Shown here in pieces: positions 21,701 to 30,233 of a DNA stretch of 64,000 nucleotides. Below the pieces are notes generated by a model that searched no databases, had not been told where the DNA came from, and was given only the letters and a program-made list of their open reading frames with translations. How positions within the stretch are numbered: the stretch's first letter is position 1; the number at the start of each line of letters is the position of its first letter. The stretch lies in contig NZ_CP030929.1 of NCBI RefSeq assembly GCF_003325955.1, forward strand, positions 806,001 to 870,000, read 5' to 3'. A program made the position numbers and the translations under genes. The DNA is from Aurantimicrobium sp. MWH-Uga1 (lineage in GTDB: Bacteria; Actinomycetota; Actinomycetes; Actinomycetales; Microbacteriaceae).

Positions 21701-22471
21701 TTATACCGCCAGGAAGGATTGGAGGGTTGCTGCAGGATCTGAGGTGACGAGTGCTTCACCTACGAGAACAACATCAGCACCTGCGTCTCGATAATGCTGA
21801 ACATCTGTTGCGTTTCGTACAGCTGATTCTGCCACTTTGATGACGTCAGATGGAATCTCGCCCACGAGTGATGCAAATAAATCTCTGTCCAACTCAAAAG
21901 TGTTGAGATTACGAGCGTTAATTCCAATTAGCTTCGCATCAATATCTAGTGCCCGATGCAGTTCTTCCCGTGAGTGGGTTTCTACCAAAACAGAAAGACC
22001 TAGTGAAAGAGCAAACTCGTTAAGTTCTGCCAAAAGTTCTTGATCAAGTGCGGCAACAATAAGCAGAACAATATCCGCTCCGGCAGCTCGAGCTTCGAGG
22101 ATTTGATACCTCTCCGCAATGAAGTCTTTACGTAAGACCGGGACAGAAACCTCTGCGCGAACGGCACGCAAATCATCGAGAGTTCCTTTGAATTTGCGAC
22201 CTTCAGTGAGGACACTAATTGTGGATGCTCCATTTGCTGCATAAGTACGCGCAAGGGCAGCAGGATCAGCAATTGGAGAGAGATCTCCTCGTGATGGGCT
22301 TGCTCGTTTTACTTCAGCTATGACTTTGATGTGATTGCTAGGTGCAAGAAATTCAAGAGCATTTAGAGCTGGAACCTGAGCAAGGGCTGCTTTTTCAACC
22401 TGTTCATATGAAGCATATTCACGACGTGCAGCCGCATCCGCCAATGCGCCAGCTGTTAGGTCGGACAGCAT
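21701..22471 (-). CDS. trpC: Indole-3-glycerol phosphate synthase
   Basis: TrpC closes the indole ring from carboxyphenylaminodeoxyribulose phosphate. The 256-residue TIM barrel contains the conserved IAEVKRASPSRG segment with the catalytic Lys, the VPVLRKDFI strand with the second Lys, and INARNLNTFELD. It is the free-standing actinobacterial form, not fused to TrpF. No trpF was seen in the window; in Actinobacteria the bifunctional isomerase PriA (HisA/TrpF) usually supplies that step, which is inference here. It directly follows the small HGxxPAAW-type gene with no spacer. Confidence 0.96.
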   Translation of the reverse strand: MLSDLTAGALADAAARREYASYEQVEKAALAQVPALNALEFLAPSNHIKVIAEVKRASPSRGDLSPIADPAALARTYAANGASTISVLTEGRKFKGTLDDLRAVRAEVSVPVLRKDFIAERYQILEARAAGADIVLLIVAALDQELLAELNEFALSLGLSVLVETHSREELHRALDIDAKLIGINARNLNTFELDRDLFASLVGEIPSDVIKVAESAVRNATDVQHYRDAGADVVLVGEALVTSDPAATLQSFLAV

Positions 22472-22708
22472 TTAGTAGTGGTGTGTCTTGGGGGTGAACT
22501 TAGGACCGTTCACGCCGTATCCAAGCTTTGCCAGCAGGAACCCAAGTCCCCATCCGACAAAAATACCGACGACAGAAGCCCAGACGAGCCATTCAATCGC
22601 AAGAAAAAACGCGGTTGTCCCAATGACAAAAAATACCAACATTGAAATTACGGCAGTCCACGCTGCGGGCGAGTGGCCCTCTCCTGGATCAACGATGTCG
22701 TTGCTCAT
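22472..22708 (-). CDS. Small HGxxPAAW-family membrane protein
   Basis: A 78-residue protein with a PAAW motif near its N-terminus (EGHSPAAW, residues 10-17) followed by two membrane helices (about 19-36 and 42-62) and a short polar tail rich in His/Lys. This is the actinobacterial family usually called HGxxPAAW (DUF6704), found between trp genes; here the leading His of the motif is replaced by Glu. Function is unknown. Its stop abuts trpC and it starts 34 bases after the Trp-associated membrane protein, so it is a real operon member. Confidence 0.85.
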   Translation of the reverse strand: MSNDIVDPGEGHSPAAWTAVISMLVFFVIGTTAFFLAIEWLVWASVVGIFVGWGLGFLLAKLGYGVNGPKFTPKTHHY

Positions 22709-22742
22709 GTCACTCCTCAGTATGAAATCTTCACTATTAATT

Positions 22743-23381
22743 CTAGTTGATGGTTGGGTCGATTCCGTGGCTCAAGGAGTCCCAGGCATCGATATTGAGC
22801 GAAGAAGTATCCTCGTTGTTCTGAGCATCGGCTTTTTCACCAGCGTTTTTTGTTGAAATCCTGTTGTTTTTAACATTACGGTCGAACTTTCGACTACCGG
22901 TTCCCCATTTGCCCGCAGTGAACATAATCACAATTCCTAGAGGAATGAATAATGATCCTGACACAGCTGCTATACCCGGCCAGGCAGTTGCTGTAGTTGC
23001 AATAACAAGAGTTCGCAGGGTGTGAATATCGCTGATGGCACTCAGTGCTGTCAGTTGAGCAGAAGCCGCAAACACAGGATCACTCCAAGCAACAAAACTT
23101 ACGAGGACAATAAACATTCCCAGGACTACACAAAGCGAACCAAGAATTCGTGTCATCAGAATGGACGACAGTGAGAGGGCTGCTGTAATTGCAAAACCAG
23201 CGAGACCCAGCGCGCTCAAACTTGGTGCAGCTATTTGTCCTGATATTGCCAATTCATCAGAGTTCTCCGTGGGAAAAGTAACTTCAAGGAAAAACCAATT
23301 TTGTGACCAACAAAGAAGAATCATCGATGACAAAAAGAGGGTAACAAACAATGAGTATGTCTTGAACTTACGAAAGTTCAT
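22743..23381 (-). CDS. Trp biosynthesis-associated membrane protein
   Basis: A 212-residue membrane protein of the family annotated as Trp operon-associated (Trp_oprn_chp). Four hydrophobic helices are visible at about residues 9-29, 50-71, 76-97 and 128-152, followed by a hydrophilic C-terminal tail of roughly 55 residues (GTGSRKFDRNVKNN onward). It contains a WSDPVF-type segment in its second external loop. Its start overlaps the trpE stop by 4 bases (23378-23381). A transport or complex-anchoring role has been guessed for the family, but nothing in the sequence proves it. Confidence 0.85.
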   Translation of the reverse strand: MNFRKFKTYSLFVTLFLSSMILLCWSQNWFFLEVTFPTENSDELAISGQIAAPSLSALGLAGFAITAALSLSSILMTRILGSLCVVLGMFIVLVSFVAWSDPVFAASAQLTALSAISDIHTLRTLVIATTATAWPGIAAVSGSLFIPLGIVIMFTAGKWGTGSRKFDRNVKNNRISTKNAGEKADAQNNEDTSSLNIDAWDSLSHGIDPTIN

Positions 23382-24910
23382 GATCGTACCTTCTTCAGTT
23401 TGTTTGCGATGGCCACAGCTCTTAACGGAGCTGCAGCTTTGTTTTGAGTTTCGAGATATTCGGATTCTGGTATTGAATCCATCACGAGCCCGGCACCTGC
23501 TTGGACATATGCTTTGTTGTCTTTGAGGACAACAGTTCGGATAGCAATGGCTAAATCTGCATCACCAGCGAAGTCGAAATATCCAACTACTCCCCCATAA
23601 ACGCCACGTTGAACTGGTTCGAGGTTATCAATGATTTCAAGAGCTCGGGGTTTAGGTGCACCGCTCAGGGTGCCAGCAGGGAATGTTGCACGAAAAACGT
23701 CAACAGGTCCCTTTTCTGAAGCTAGGTTACCTTCAACTGAACTGACGATGTGCATGATGTGCGAGAAACGCTCTACACGCATGAATTCAGTAACTTCAAC
23801 CGAACCGGCATCACAGACTCGCAAAAGATCATTACGAGCAAGGTCTACGAGCATCAAATGCTCAGAACGTTCCTTCGCATCGGCGAGCAAATCAGTTTCT
23901 AACTCGAGATCTTCTTCTGGATTAGCACCACGCGGTCTGGAACCTGCAATCGGGTGCGTAAAGACACGACCATTAGACACCTTGACAAGTGCTTCTGGAC
24001 TCGACCCCACAATCGAATATGGAATGCCATCTACAGTTTCAAGGGCCAACAAATACATGTAGGGGCTGGGATTCAAGCTCCGGAGAACTCGATACACATC
24101 TTCTGGAGAAGCTGAATTATCTGCATCGAAGCGCTGTGAAATAACTACCTGAAAGACATCACCATCAACAATGTGTTTCTTGGAGGTCACTACTGCATCA
24201 AGGAATTCTTGTTTGGGAGTGCGAAGACGAGGTTCGGCGATTGTTTCAAGATCAATGTGCGCCAAACCAACGGGCCCTGGCACCGAGAGTCGGTGTTGTA
24301 GATCATCTAAACGCGCTTGTGCACTAGTGAATAGTTCTTCAGCTGAAGGTGAATCACCCAAAACAAGAACATTCGAGATCAGAGTGACTGTCCCAAATTT
24401 GTGATCGAGAACGATGACCTCGCGAGAAAAACTCAGACCCTGTCGAGGAATAGAAAAATCGGCAGGAGGAGCACTTGGAAGATTTTCTAACTCTCGAATG
24501 GCTTCCCACCCGATAAAACCAACGAGTGCACCAGTTAACGGCGGCATCCCCTCAATGTGAGGTGTCTTCCAATGACGGTAGAGAGCATCCAGTGCACTGA
24601 GACCAGTGGATGGAATCTCACCACCAAAAGCATCCTGTGAGGAAAGACCAAAATCTTGCCACTGCGGAGTTCCGCCATGATCAGTAATGACTCCGTAGCT
24701 TGATATTCCCACGAAGGAGAATCTGGACCAAATACCGCCCTGTTCTGCAGATTCGAGCAGGAACGAACCAGGTACTCCTGATGCAAGCTTGCGATAAATA
24801 CTGATGGGTGTTTCTGCATCAGCAAAAAGTGAGCGAGTGACAGGAATTACTTTGTGCCCCTCAGCAAGCAATGAACTGAATGCGTTCAAGTTGGTGTCAT
24901 GCGTAGCCAT
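23378..24910 (-). CDS. trpE: Anthranilate synthase component I
   Basis: TrpE converts chorismate plus ammonia to anthranilate, the committed step of tryptophan synthesis. The 510-residue protein has the N-terminal regulatory domain with the LLES motif (SFLLESAEQG, near residues 50-59) that binds tryptophan for feedback inhibition. The chorismate-binding catalytic domain shows PIAGSRPRG, DLARNDLLRV and FPAGTLSGAPKPRA. The start overlaps the hisI stop by one base, so no leader peptide or attenuator can lie directly in front of it; control must be at the operon level or by feedback. The glutaminase partner trpG and trpD are not in the window. Confidence 0.96.
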   Translation of the reverse strand: MATHDTNLNAFSSLLAEGHKVIPVTRSLFADAETPISIYRKLASGVPGSFLLESAEQGGIWSRFSFVGISSYGVITDHGGTPQWQDFGLSSQDAFGGEIPSTGLSALDALYRHWKTPHIEGMPPLTGALVGFIGWEAIRELENLPSAPPADFSIPRQGLSFSREVIVLDHKFGTVTLISNVLVLGDSPSAEELFTSAQARLDDLQHRLSVPGPVGLAHIDLETIAEPRLRTPKQEFLDAVVTSKKHIVDGDVFQVVISQRFDADNSASPEDVYRVLRSLNPSPYMYLLALETVDGIPYSIVGSSPEALVKVSNGRVFTHPIAGSRPRGANPEEDLELETDLLADAKERSEHLMLVDLARNDLLRVCDAGSVEVTEFMRVERFSHIMHIVSSVEGNLASEKGPVDVFRATFPAGTLSGAPKPRALEIIDNLEPVQRGVYGGVVGYFDFAGDADLAIAIRTVVLKDNKAYVQAGAGLVMDSIPESEYLETQNKAAAPLRAVAIANKLKKVRS

Positions 24911-25281
24911 TACTCCCCCTGTCCAGTCACGGAGGATTCAACGTCGACGACTGCTGGAACGTCATAGTCTTCGAAGCAGGAGCGGGAACCGGTGTGGCAG
25001 GCTGCACCACGCTGTTCAACACCAATGAGTAAAGTATCGGCATCACAGTCGTGGTGAACTGAACGAACGAACTGAGCGTGACCACTGGTGTCACCTTTTC
25101 GCCAAAATTCCTGACGGGATCGAGACCAGAAGGTGACGCGCCCCTCAGACAGTGTTCTGCGCACGGCCTCAGCATTCATGTAACCAAGCATCAACACATC
25201 ATTGTTTTCAACATCTTGAATGATGGCGGGGATCAAACCCTGAGAGTCATACTTCAAGCTGGATGGATCGAAAGCTGACAT
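24910..25281 (-). CDS. hisI: Phosphoribosyl-AMP cyclohydrolase
   Basis: HisI opens the adenine ring of phosphoribosyl-AMP in step three of histidine synthesis. The 123-residue protein has the conserved [25 protein letters not shown] and the metal-binding [10 protein letters not shown] and [12 protein letters not shown] motifs. It is the single-domain form; the partner activity HisE is encoded separately at 26925-27188. It abuts hisF with no spacer and overlaps trpE by one base. Confidence 0.96.
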   Translation of the reverse strand: MSAFDPSSLKYDSQGLIPAIIQDVENNDVLMLGYMNAEAVRRTLSEGRVTFWSRSRQEFWRKGDTSGHAQFVRSVHHDCDADTLLIGVEQRGAACHTGSRSCFEDYDVPAVVDVESSVTGQGE

Positions 25282-26043
25282 CTATCGCACCTCAAATCCA
25301 TCGTTTTTCAAGACTGACTTTACTTCTCCAATAGTGACAACTTTTGAGTGAAAAATACTTGCCGCAAGCGCAGCATCTGCTCCAGAGAGAATAGCTGGGG
25401 GAAAATCTTCTGCAGAACCGGCGCCTCCACTGGCAATGACGGGAACAGTACTGATCTCCCTTATCGCAGAGATTAATTCGAGGTCGAAACCATCCTGTGT
25501 TCCGTCTGCATCAATTGAATTCACGAGAAGCTCACCAGCGCCGCGATTAATTGCTTCTCTCGCCCATTCAAGCGCGTCAATGTCTGTGAGTTCACGACCA
25601 CCATGGGTCGTTACAACGAAACCGGAGGGAGTAGACGAAGAACGGGTGATGTCCAAGGACAAAACGAGTACTTGTGCACCATAACGGCCTGAGATTTCGT
25701 CCACCAACTCAGGTCGTCGGATGGCAGCGCTGTTCACGCCGACCTTGTCTGCACCGTGAGCCAGTAATTGGGCAACATCTTGAACGGTTCGAATACCGCC
25801 GCCAACAGTGAGGGGAATAAAAACTTCGTCTGCAGTGCGTGCAACGACGTCAAACATGGTGGAACGGTTTTCAACCGTTGCCTTAACGTCGAGAAATGTA
25901 ATCTCATCTGCACCTTGCTCGTAGTAGTACCGTGCGAGTTCAACTGGATCTCCCTGGTCTTTGAGGTTCAAGAAGTTGACACCTTTGACTACTCGACCAT
26001 CAGCTACGTCGAGGCAGGGAATAATGCGAACAGATACAGACAT
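25282..26043 (-). CDS. hisF: Imidazole glycerol phosphate synthase subunit HisF
   Basis: HisF is the cyclase subunit that, with ammonia from HisH, makes imidazole glycerol phosphate and AICAR. The 253-residue TIM barrel has both catalytic Asp regions: [13 protein letters not shown] near residue 11 and [11 protein letters not shown] near 130. Twin phosphate-binding loops read TVGGGIRT and ASGGAGS. It lies 2 bases after hisG and 0 bases before hisI. hisH and hisA are elsewhere. Confidence 0.97.
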   Translation of the reverse strand: MSVSVRIIPCLDVADGRVVKGVNFLNLKDQGDPVELARYYYEQGADEITFLDVKATVENRSTMFDVVARTADEVFIPLTVGGGIRTVQDVAQLLAHGADKVGVNSAAIRRPELVDEISGRYGAQVLVLSLDITRSSSTPSGFVVTTHGGRELTDIDALEWAREAINRGAGELLVNSIDADGTQDGFDLELISAIREISTVPVIASGGAGSAEDFPPAILSGADAALAASIFHSKVVTIGEVKSVLKNDGFEVR

Positions 26044-26045
26044 GG

Positions 26046-26885
26046 TTACAGACGTGCAGCATGAATCGCAGAGACAAGAATAGCTCGAGCACCCAGGTCA
26101 TACAGCTTGTCCATGACGTCATTACGATCCGAACGGGGAACCATGACGCGCACAGCAACCCATTCTGGGTCGTGCAGTGGACTTACAGTGGGTGACTCAA
26201 TACCGGGTGCAATCGCACAAGCGGCATCAAGATACTTCTTTGGAACGTCATAATCCATCAGTACGTATTGTTTAGCTACGAGAACGCCCTGTAAACGACG
26301 CATCAGTGTACTGATTCCCTCGATGGATGCATCGCGACTAATCAACACCGCAGTGGACTCAAGGATGACAGGGCCAAAAATGTCTAAGCCCGCCTTTCGC
26401 AGAGTTGACCCAGTCGATACAACATCGGCAACAGCGTCTGCGACACCTAAGCGAACAGCCGATTCAACAGCACCGTCCAACTTGACCAGGTGGGACTGCA
26501 CACCTGCTTGTGCCAGGAATGAGCCAACGAGGCCTGGGTAGCTGGTCGCTACTCGCTTACCTGCCAGATCTGCGAGATCAGCAAAACATCCTGCAGGACC
26601 TGCAAAACGGAAGGTGGAGTCGCCAAATGAAAGTTCTGCTATTTCTTTAGCTTCAGAGTGGGAATCTAGAAGGAGATCACGCCCAGTAATACCCACATCA
26701 AGAGCCCCTGAACCAACATATGTAGCGATATCTCGTGGACGGAGATAGAAGAACTCAACCCCGTTACGGGTATCGGAATAGTGGAGATCCCTAGGATCTT
26801 TTCGACCGGTATAACCGGCTTCGTAGAGCATTTCTGCTGAAACTTCAGCGAGTGAACCTTTATTTGGAATAGCTATGCGCAACAT
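26046..26885 (-). CDS. hisG: ATP phosphoribosyltransferase (long form)
   Basis: HisG condenses ATP with PRPP, the first and feedback-controlled step of histidine synthesis. The 279-residue length and the C-terminal segment from about residue 205 ([27 protein letters not shown]) identify the long form with an ACT-like histidine-sensing domain, so no HisZ partner is needed. The PRPP-binding [14 protein letters not shown] stretch is present. It is preceded by hisE with a 39-base gap and followed 2 bases later by hisF. Confidence 0.96.
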   Translation of the reverse strand: MLRIAIPNKGSLAEVSAEMLYEAGYTGRKDPRDLHYSDTRNGVEFFYLRPRDIATYVGSGALDVGITGRDLLLDSHSEAKEIAELSFGDSTFRFAGPAGCFADLADLAGKRVATSYPGLVGSFLAQAGVQSHLVKLDGAVESAVRLGVADAVADVVSTGSTLRKAGLDIFGPVILESTAVLISRDASIEGISTLMRRLQGVLVAKQYVLMDYDVPKKYLDAACAIAPGIESPTVSPLHDPEWVAVRVMVPRSDRNDVMDKLYDLGARAILVSAIHAARL

Positions 26886-26924
26886 GTGAATAAACCTTTG
26901 TGAAGTGGGAATGAGACTCAGCGA

Positions 26925-27188
26925 TTAGAGATGATGGTTGACCTCGTCGAGAGTGATGCCTTTGGCAATCATCAAAACCTGCACATGGTAGAGAAGTTGA
27001 GAAATTTCTTCGGCAGTTGCCTCGTGAGATTCGTATTCAGCAGCCATCCAGACTTCAGCTGCTTCTTCCACGATTTTCTTACCAATAGCGTGAACGCCAG
27101 CATCAAGTTCCGCGACAGTGCGCGAACCTTCTGGTCGCTCTACTGCCTTGGCGGAGAGCTCAGAGAAGAGGGAATCAAAGGATTTCAC
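26925..27188 (-). CDS. hisE: Phosphoribosyl-ATP pyrophosphatase
   Basis: HisE hydrolyses phosphoribosyl-ATP to phosphoribosyl-AMP, the second histidine step. The 87-residue all-alpha protein shows the MazG-like metal-binding [14 protein letters not shown] and the helix [14 protein letters not shown]. The start is GTG at 27186-27188. It follows rpe by 23 bases and precedes hisG by 39. The stand-alone hisE-hisG arrangement is typical of Actinobacteria. Confidence 0.95.
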   Translation of the reverse strand: MKSFDSLFSELSAKAVERPEGSRTVAELDAGVHAIGKKIVEEAAEVWMAAEYESHEATAEEISQLLYHVQVLMIAKGITLDEVNHHL

Positions 27189-27211
27189 CCCTTAAGGCTA
27201 CCCTGCTTGAA

Positions 27212-27877
27212 CTAGTGTTTGTGCGCAGTGAGAGCTGCAGCACGCAATCCTGCGATGGCCTGTTCAGGATTTCCCGAGTTATAGACACTAGAACCAGCCA
27301 CAAAAGTATCTGCACCGGCTTCAGCAGCAATCACGATGGTGTCCAGAGTGATGCCACCGTCTACTTGAAGCCAAACATCCAAACCTGTTTTCTTACGTGC
27401 CTCATTGAGCAACCCAAGCTTAGGCATAACGTCAGGGATAAACGATTGACCACCAAAACCCGGTTCAACCGTCATCACGAGTATTTGATCAAATTCCGAC
27501 ATCAGTTCCAGATATGGCTCAACCTGAGTCCCAGGTTTCACCGCTAAACCGGCACGGGCACCAATTTCCCGCAAACGGCGCGCTACCGCAACGGGATTGT
27601 CTGTGGACTCGGCATGGAAGGTCACCGAATACGCTCCTAGTTCTGCATAGCCGGGTGCCCACCGTTCAGGGTTGTCAATCATGAGATGAACGTCAAGAGG
27701 AATGGGGGAAACATCATGGATTCGACCGACCATCTGAGGACCAAAAGTGAGGTTAGGAACAAAATGATTGTCCATCACATCGACATGTGCCAAATCAGCT
27801 GTCGCAATGGCACCGAGGTCTCGCTCCATGTTAACGAAGTCAGCAGAAAGAATACTGGGATTGATCCGAATGGTCAT
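27212..27877 (-). CDS. rpe: Ribulose-phosphate 3-epimerase
   Basis: Rpe interconverts ribulose 5-phosphate and xylulose 5-phosphate in the pentose phosphate pathway. The 221-residue TIM barrel has the opening NPSILSADFVNMERDL, the metal/catalytic HVDVMDNHFVPNLTFGP and HLMIDNPERW segments, MTVEPGFGGQSF and the final VDGGI. It lies 9 bases after rsmB and 23 before hisE. It links carbon flow to the ribose phosphate used by the his genes that follow, but operon membership may simply reflect gene order. Confidence 0.97.
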   Translation of the reverse strand: MTIRINPSILSADFVNMERDLGAIATADLAHVDVMDNHFVPNLTFGPQMVGRIHDVSPIPLDVHLMIDNPERWAPGYAELGAYSVTFHAESTDNPVAVARRLREIGARAGLAVKPGTQVEPYLELMSEFDQILVMTVEPGFGGQSFIPDVMPKLGLLNEARKKTGLDVWLQVDGGITLDTIVIAAEAGADTFVAGSSVYNSGNPEQAIAGLRAAALTAHKH

Positions 27878-27886
27878 GTTCTCACC

Positions 27887-29296
27887 CTATTCCGACTTGG
27901 TTAGAAGTGAGATGAACATGGCGTCTGTCCCATGTCGATGGGGCCACAGCTGAACAGAAAGCGTGTCCCCAGCAATATCCATTTGTTCCATTGCTATATC
28001 CGACAAAACGGCGCGCGCATCTAGTTCTGTAACATTCTGATTCTTTCGAAAGGCACCTTCGACTATTGCTCTTGTTTCCGCAAGATGAGGAGAACATGTG
28101 ACATAGGCAAGTACTCCCCCAGGCTTGAGTGTGTGAAGGGCGCTTGTGAGAAGTTGTGCTTGGAGAGCGGTGAGATCACCAACGTCTCTTGGAGATTTTC
28201 TCCATCTGGCCTCGGGGCGACGACGCAGAGCACCCAAGCCCGTGCAAGGGGCATCAAGAAGAATACGGTCATAGGTATTCGGCTGATCCAGTCCAATATC
28301 AACACCGTCTCCGGTTACTACGTCGACGTCAGGAAGTATGGCTAAGGCTTTACGAACCAGGTCTGCACGTGCAGGAATAACTTCATTGGCAGTGAGGATT
28401 GCGCCACCAAGTGTTGCCTCTGCTGCTAAAAGCGCAGCTTTACCTCCAGGGCCAGCACACATATCGAGCCACTTCTCCCCTGCTGTGATGTCGTGGTGAC
28501 GAGAGAGCACAAGTGCTGCAAGTTGAGAACCTTCATCTTGAACGCGAACGACACCTTCGCGCACACGAGCAAATCGTGTGGGGTCACCACCAGTATTCAG
28601 TGACATTCCCAAAGGAGAGTAGCGGGTGGGTTCACCTTCAACGTCATCGTTGGTATCAACAAAACCTGGAAGCTCAACCAGTGTTACACGAGGATTGACA
28701 TTGTCACTTGAGAGAAGTTTCTCAATTTCCTCGCCCCTGCCCTCTGCCTCCAGGCTCTGCTTGAGGGCACGAACAATCCACACAGGATGCGAATACAGTG
28801 CTCCAAGTTGTTCGTCAGCATTCGAGATGTCTTTGGTGATGAACTCTTGCCAGTCTTCAAGATCGTGACGACTTATTCGGCGAAGTACTGCGTTGACAAA
28901 GCCAACCGCCCCTAATGAAGCCTTATGTTCAGCAAGGTTTACGCTTTCATCAACTGCCGCATGTTGTGAGACACGCATATTGAGAAGCTGATGAGCTCCC
29001 ATACGAAGAATGTTCAAGACAGTGAGATCAATGGTGTCAATATCTCGTGCTGCTGCATTAGCAATCACGCGGTCATAAAACCCTTGCATGCGCAATGTGC
29101 CATAGGTGAGTTCTGTAGCTAGGCCAGCATCATTTGAACTGAGCCCATACTCTTTGATCTTTGCGGGCAAAGCCAGATTCGCATAGGCGTCGTCAATATC
29201 TACGGCCATGAGAACTTCAAAAGCGACCAAACGTGATGGGGTAACAGGTCTCGAACGTCTCGGTCCTTTTGTGTGTGGTCTTTTGTCGTTGCTCAC
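27887..29296 (-). CDS. rsmB: 16S rRNA m5C967 methyltransferase
   Basis: RsmB methylates cytosine 967 of 16S rRNA. The 469-residue protein has an N-terminal NusB-like RNA-binding domain (about 15-165) and a C-terminal SAM-dependent Rossmann domain. SAM-binding MCAGPGGKAALLAA, the DAPCTGLGALRRRPEARW segment with one catalytic Cys, and YVTCSPHLAET with the nucleophilic Cys are visible. Its start overlaps the fmt stop by 4 bases. Fmt-RsmB pairing is widespread in bacteria. Confidence 0.95.
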   Translation of the reverse strand: MSNDKRPHTKGPRRSRPVTPSRLVAFEVLMAVDIDDAYANLALPAKIKEYGLSSNDAGLATELTYGTLRMQGFYDRVIANAAARDIDTIDLTVLNILRMGAHQLLNMRVSQHAAVDESVNLAEHKASLGAVGFVNAVLRRISRHDLEDWQEFITKDISNADEQLGALYSHPVWIVRALKQSLEAEGRGEEIEKLLSSDNVNPRVTLVELPGFVDTNDDVEGEPTRYSPLGMSLNTGGDPTRFARVREGVVRVQDEGSQLAALVLSRHHDITAGEKWLDMCAGPGGKAALLAAEATLGGAILTANEVIPARADLVRKALAILPDVDVVTGDGVDIGLDQPNTYDRILLDAPCTGLGALRRRPEARWRKSPRDVGDLTALQAQLLTSALHTLKPGGVLAYVTCSPHLAETRAIVEGAFRKNQNVTELDARAVLSDIAMEQMDIAGDTLSVQLWPHRHGTDAMFISLLTKSE

Positions 29297-30207
29297 GAAA
29301 CGTGTACTACTTCCTGCCTGAGGCCACGGAACCAGTCCATGGCAGACATTGCTTGTTTACCTGCGGGTTGAACGCTGAGCAGTTCGACTGAACCAGCAGC
29401 ACAACCCAGATAGAGCTTTTGTGAAACTGAAGAGATGGTGGAAGGGTTTATTGCTGAATCTGATCCCAAACGTGCATCAATAATCTTTATGCGCTCTTCG
29501 CCCATCATCACAAAAGCACCAGGTTCTGGGGTGACTCCTCTGAATTGGTTATAGACCACGACAGAATCAGAGGCGAGATGAAGGTGTCCATCTTCTGAAG
29601 AGAGTTTTCTTGCGAAGGTTGACTCTCCCCGCTGAGGCATACGTTGCGCATTTCCTGAATTGAGTGAATCCACGACATCCAGCACCTGCTGTGCACCAAG
29701 AACCGAGAGCCGCGTCAGCAACTCTCCCGCAGTTTCGTCTGGAAGAATTGGCCACTCTCGGGTCTCAAACACATCACCAGCATCAAGTTCTTCAACAAGG
29801 TGAAAGACAGAAGAACCAGCATGAGTTGCCCCTGAAATCACCTGCCACTGAACAGGTGCAGCACCTCGCCAATGAGGTAAGGAAGAGAAGTGAAGGTTGA
29901 TCCAGCCCTTTTTTACTGAATCTAGAGTTCGCTGAGGTAGTAGAGCACCGTAAGCGACGACGACACCTAAATCGGCATTGCATTCATCGATGGATTTCTG
30001 TACCTCTTCATCTATTCGATTGGCGTAGATAACTGGAATGCCTTGAGCAATTGCAACCTGTGCAACCTGAGAGGGAGTAAGGATTCGTTTGCGGCCTTGA
30101 GGTGCATCAGGGCGTGTCAACACAGCAACAACTTCGAAATCACTTCTGAGAAGAGCTTCTAAAGTGGGAACAGCAGCTTCGGGGGTGCCTGCGAAAATGA
30201 TCTTCAC
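29293..30207 (-). CDS. fmt: Methionyl-tRNA formyltransferase
   Basis: Fmt formylates initiator Met-tRNA using 10-formyl-tetrahydrofolate. The catalytic N-terminal domain has KIIFAGTPEAAVPTL, the HFSSLPHWRGAAPVQW segment with the conserved Asn-His region before it, and DAGDVFE; a C-terminal tRNA-binding OB domain follows from about 205. I prefer GTG at 30205-30207 (304 residues), where AGGTGG sits about 5 bases upstream. A second in-frame GTG three codons earlier (30216) is the alternative. It follows priA by about 26 bases and overlaps rsmB by 4. Confidence 0.94.
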   Translation of the reverse strand: MKIIFAGTPEAAVPTLEALLRSDFEVVAVLTRPDAPQGRKRILTPSQVAQVAIAQGIPVIYANRIDEEVQKSIDECNADLGVVVAYGALLPQRTLDSVKKGWINLHFSSLPHWRGAAPVQWQVISGATHAGSSVFHLVEELDAGDVFETREWPILPDETAGELLTRLSVLGAQQVLDVVDSLNSGNAQRMPQRGESTFARKLSSEDGHLHLASDSVVVYNQFRGVTPEPGAFVMMGEERIKIIDARLGSDSAINPSTISSVSQKLYLGCAAGSVELLSVQPAGKQAMSAMDWFRGLRQEVVHVS

Positions 30208-30233
30208 AACACCCACCTCACAGGAGACAACAT

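Noticed and set aside
24905..24915. A trp leader peptide or attenuator before trpE
   Set aside because: trpE overlaps hisI by one base, so there is no room for a leader.
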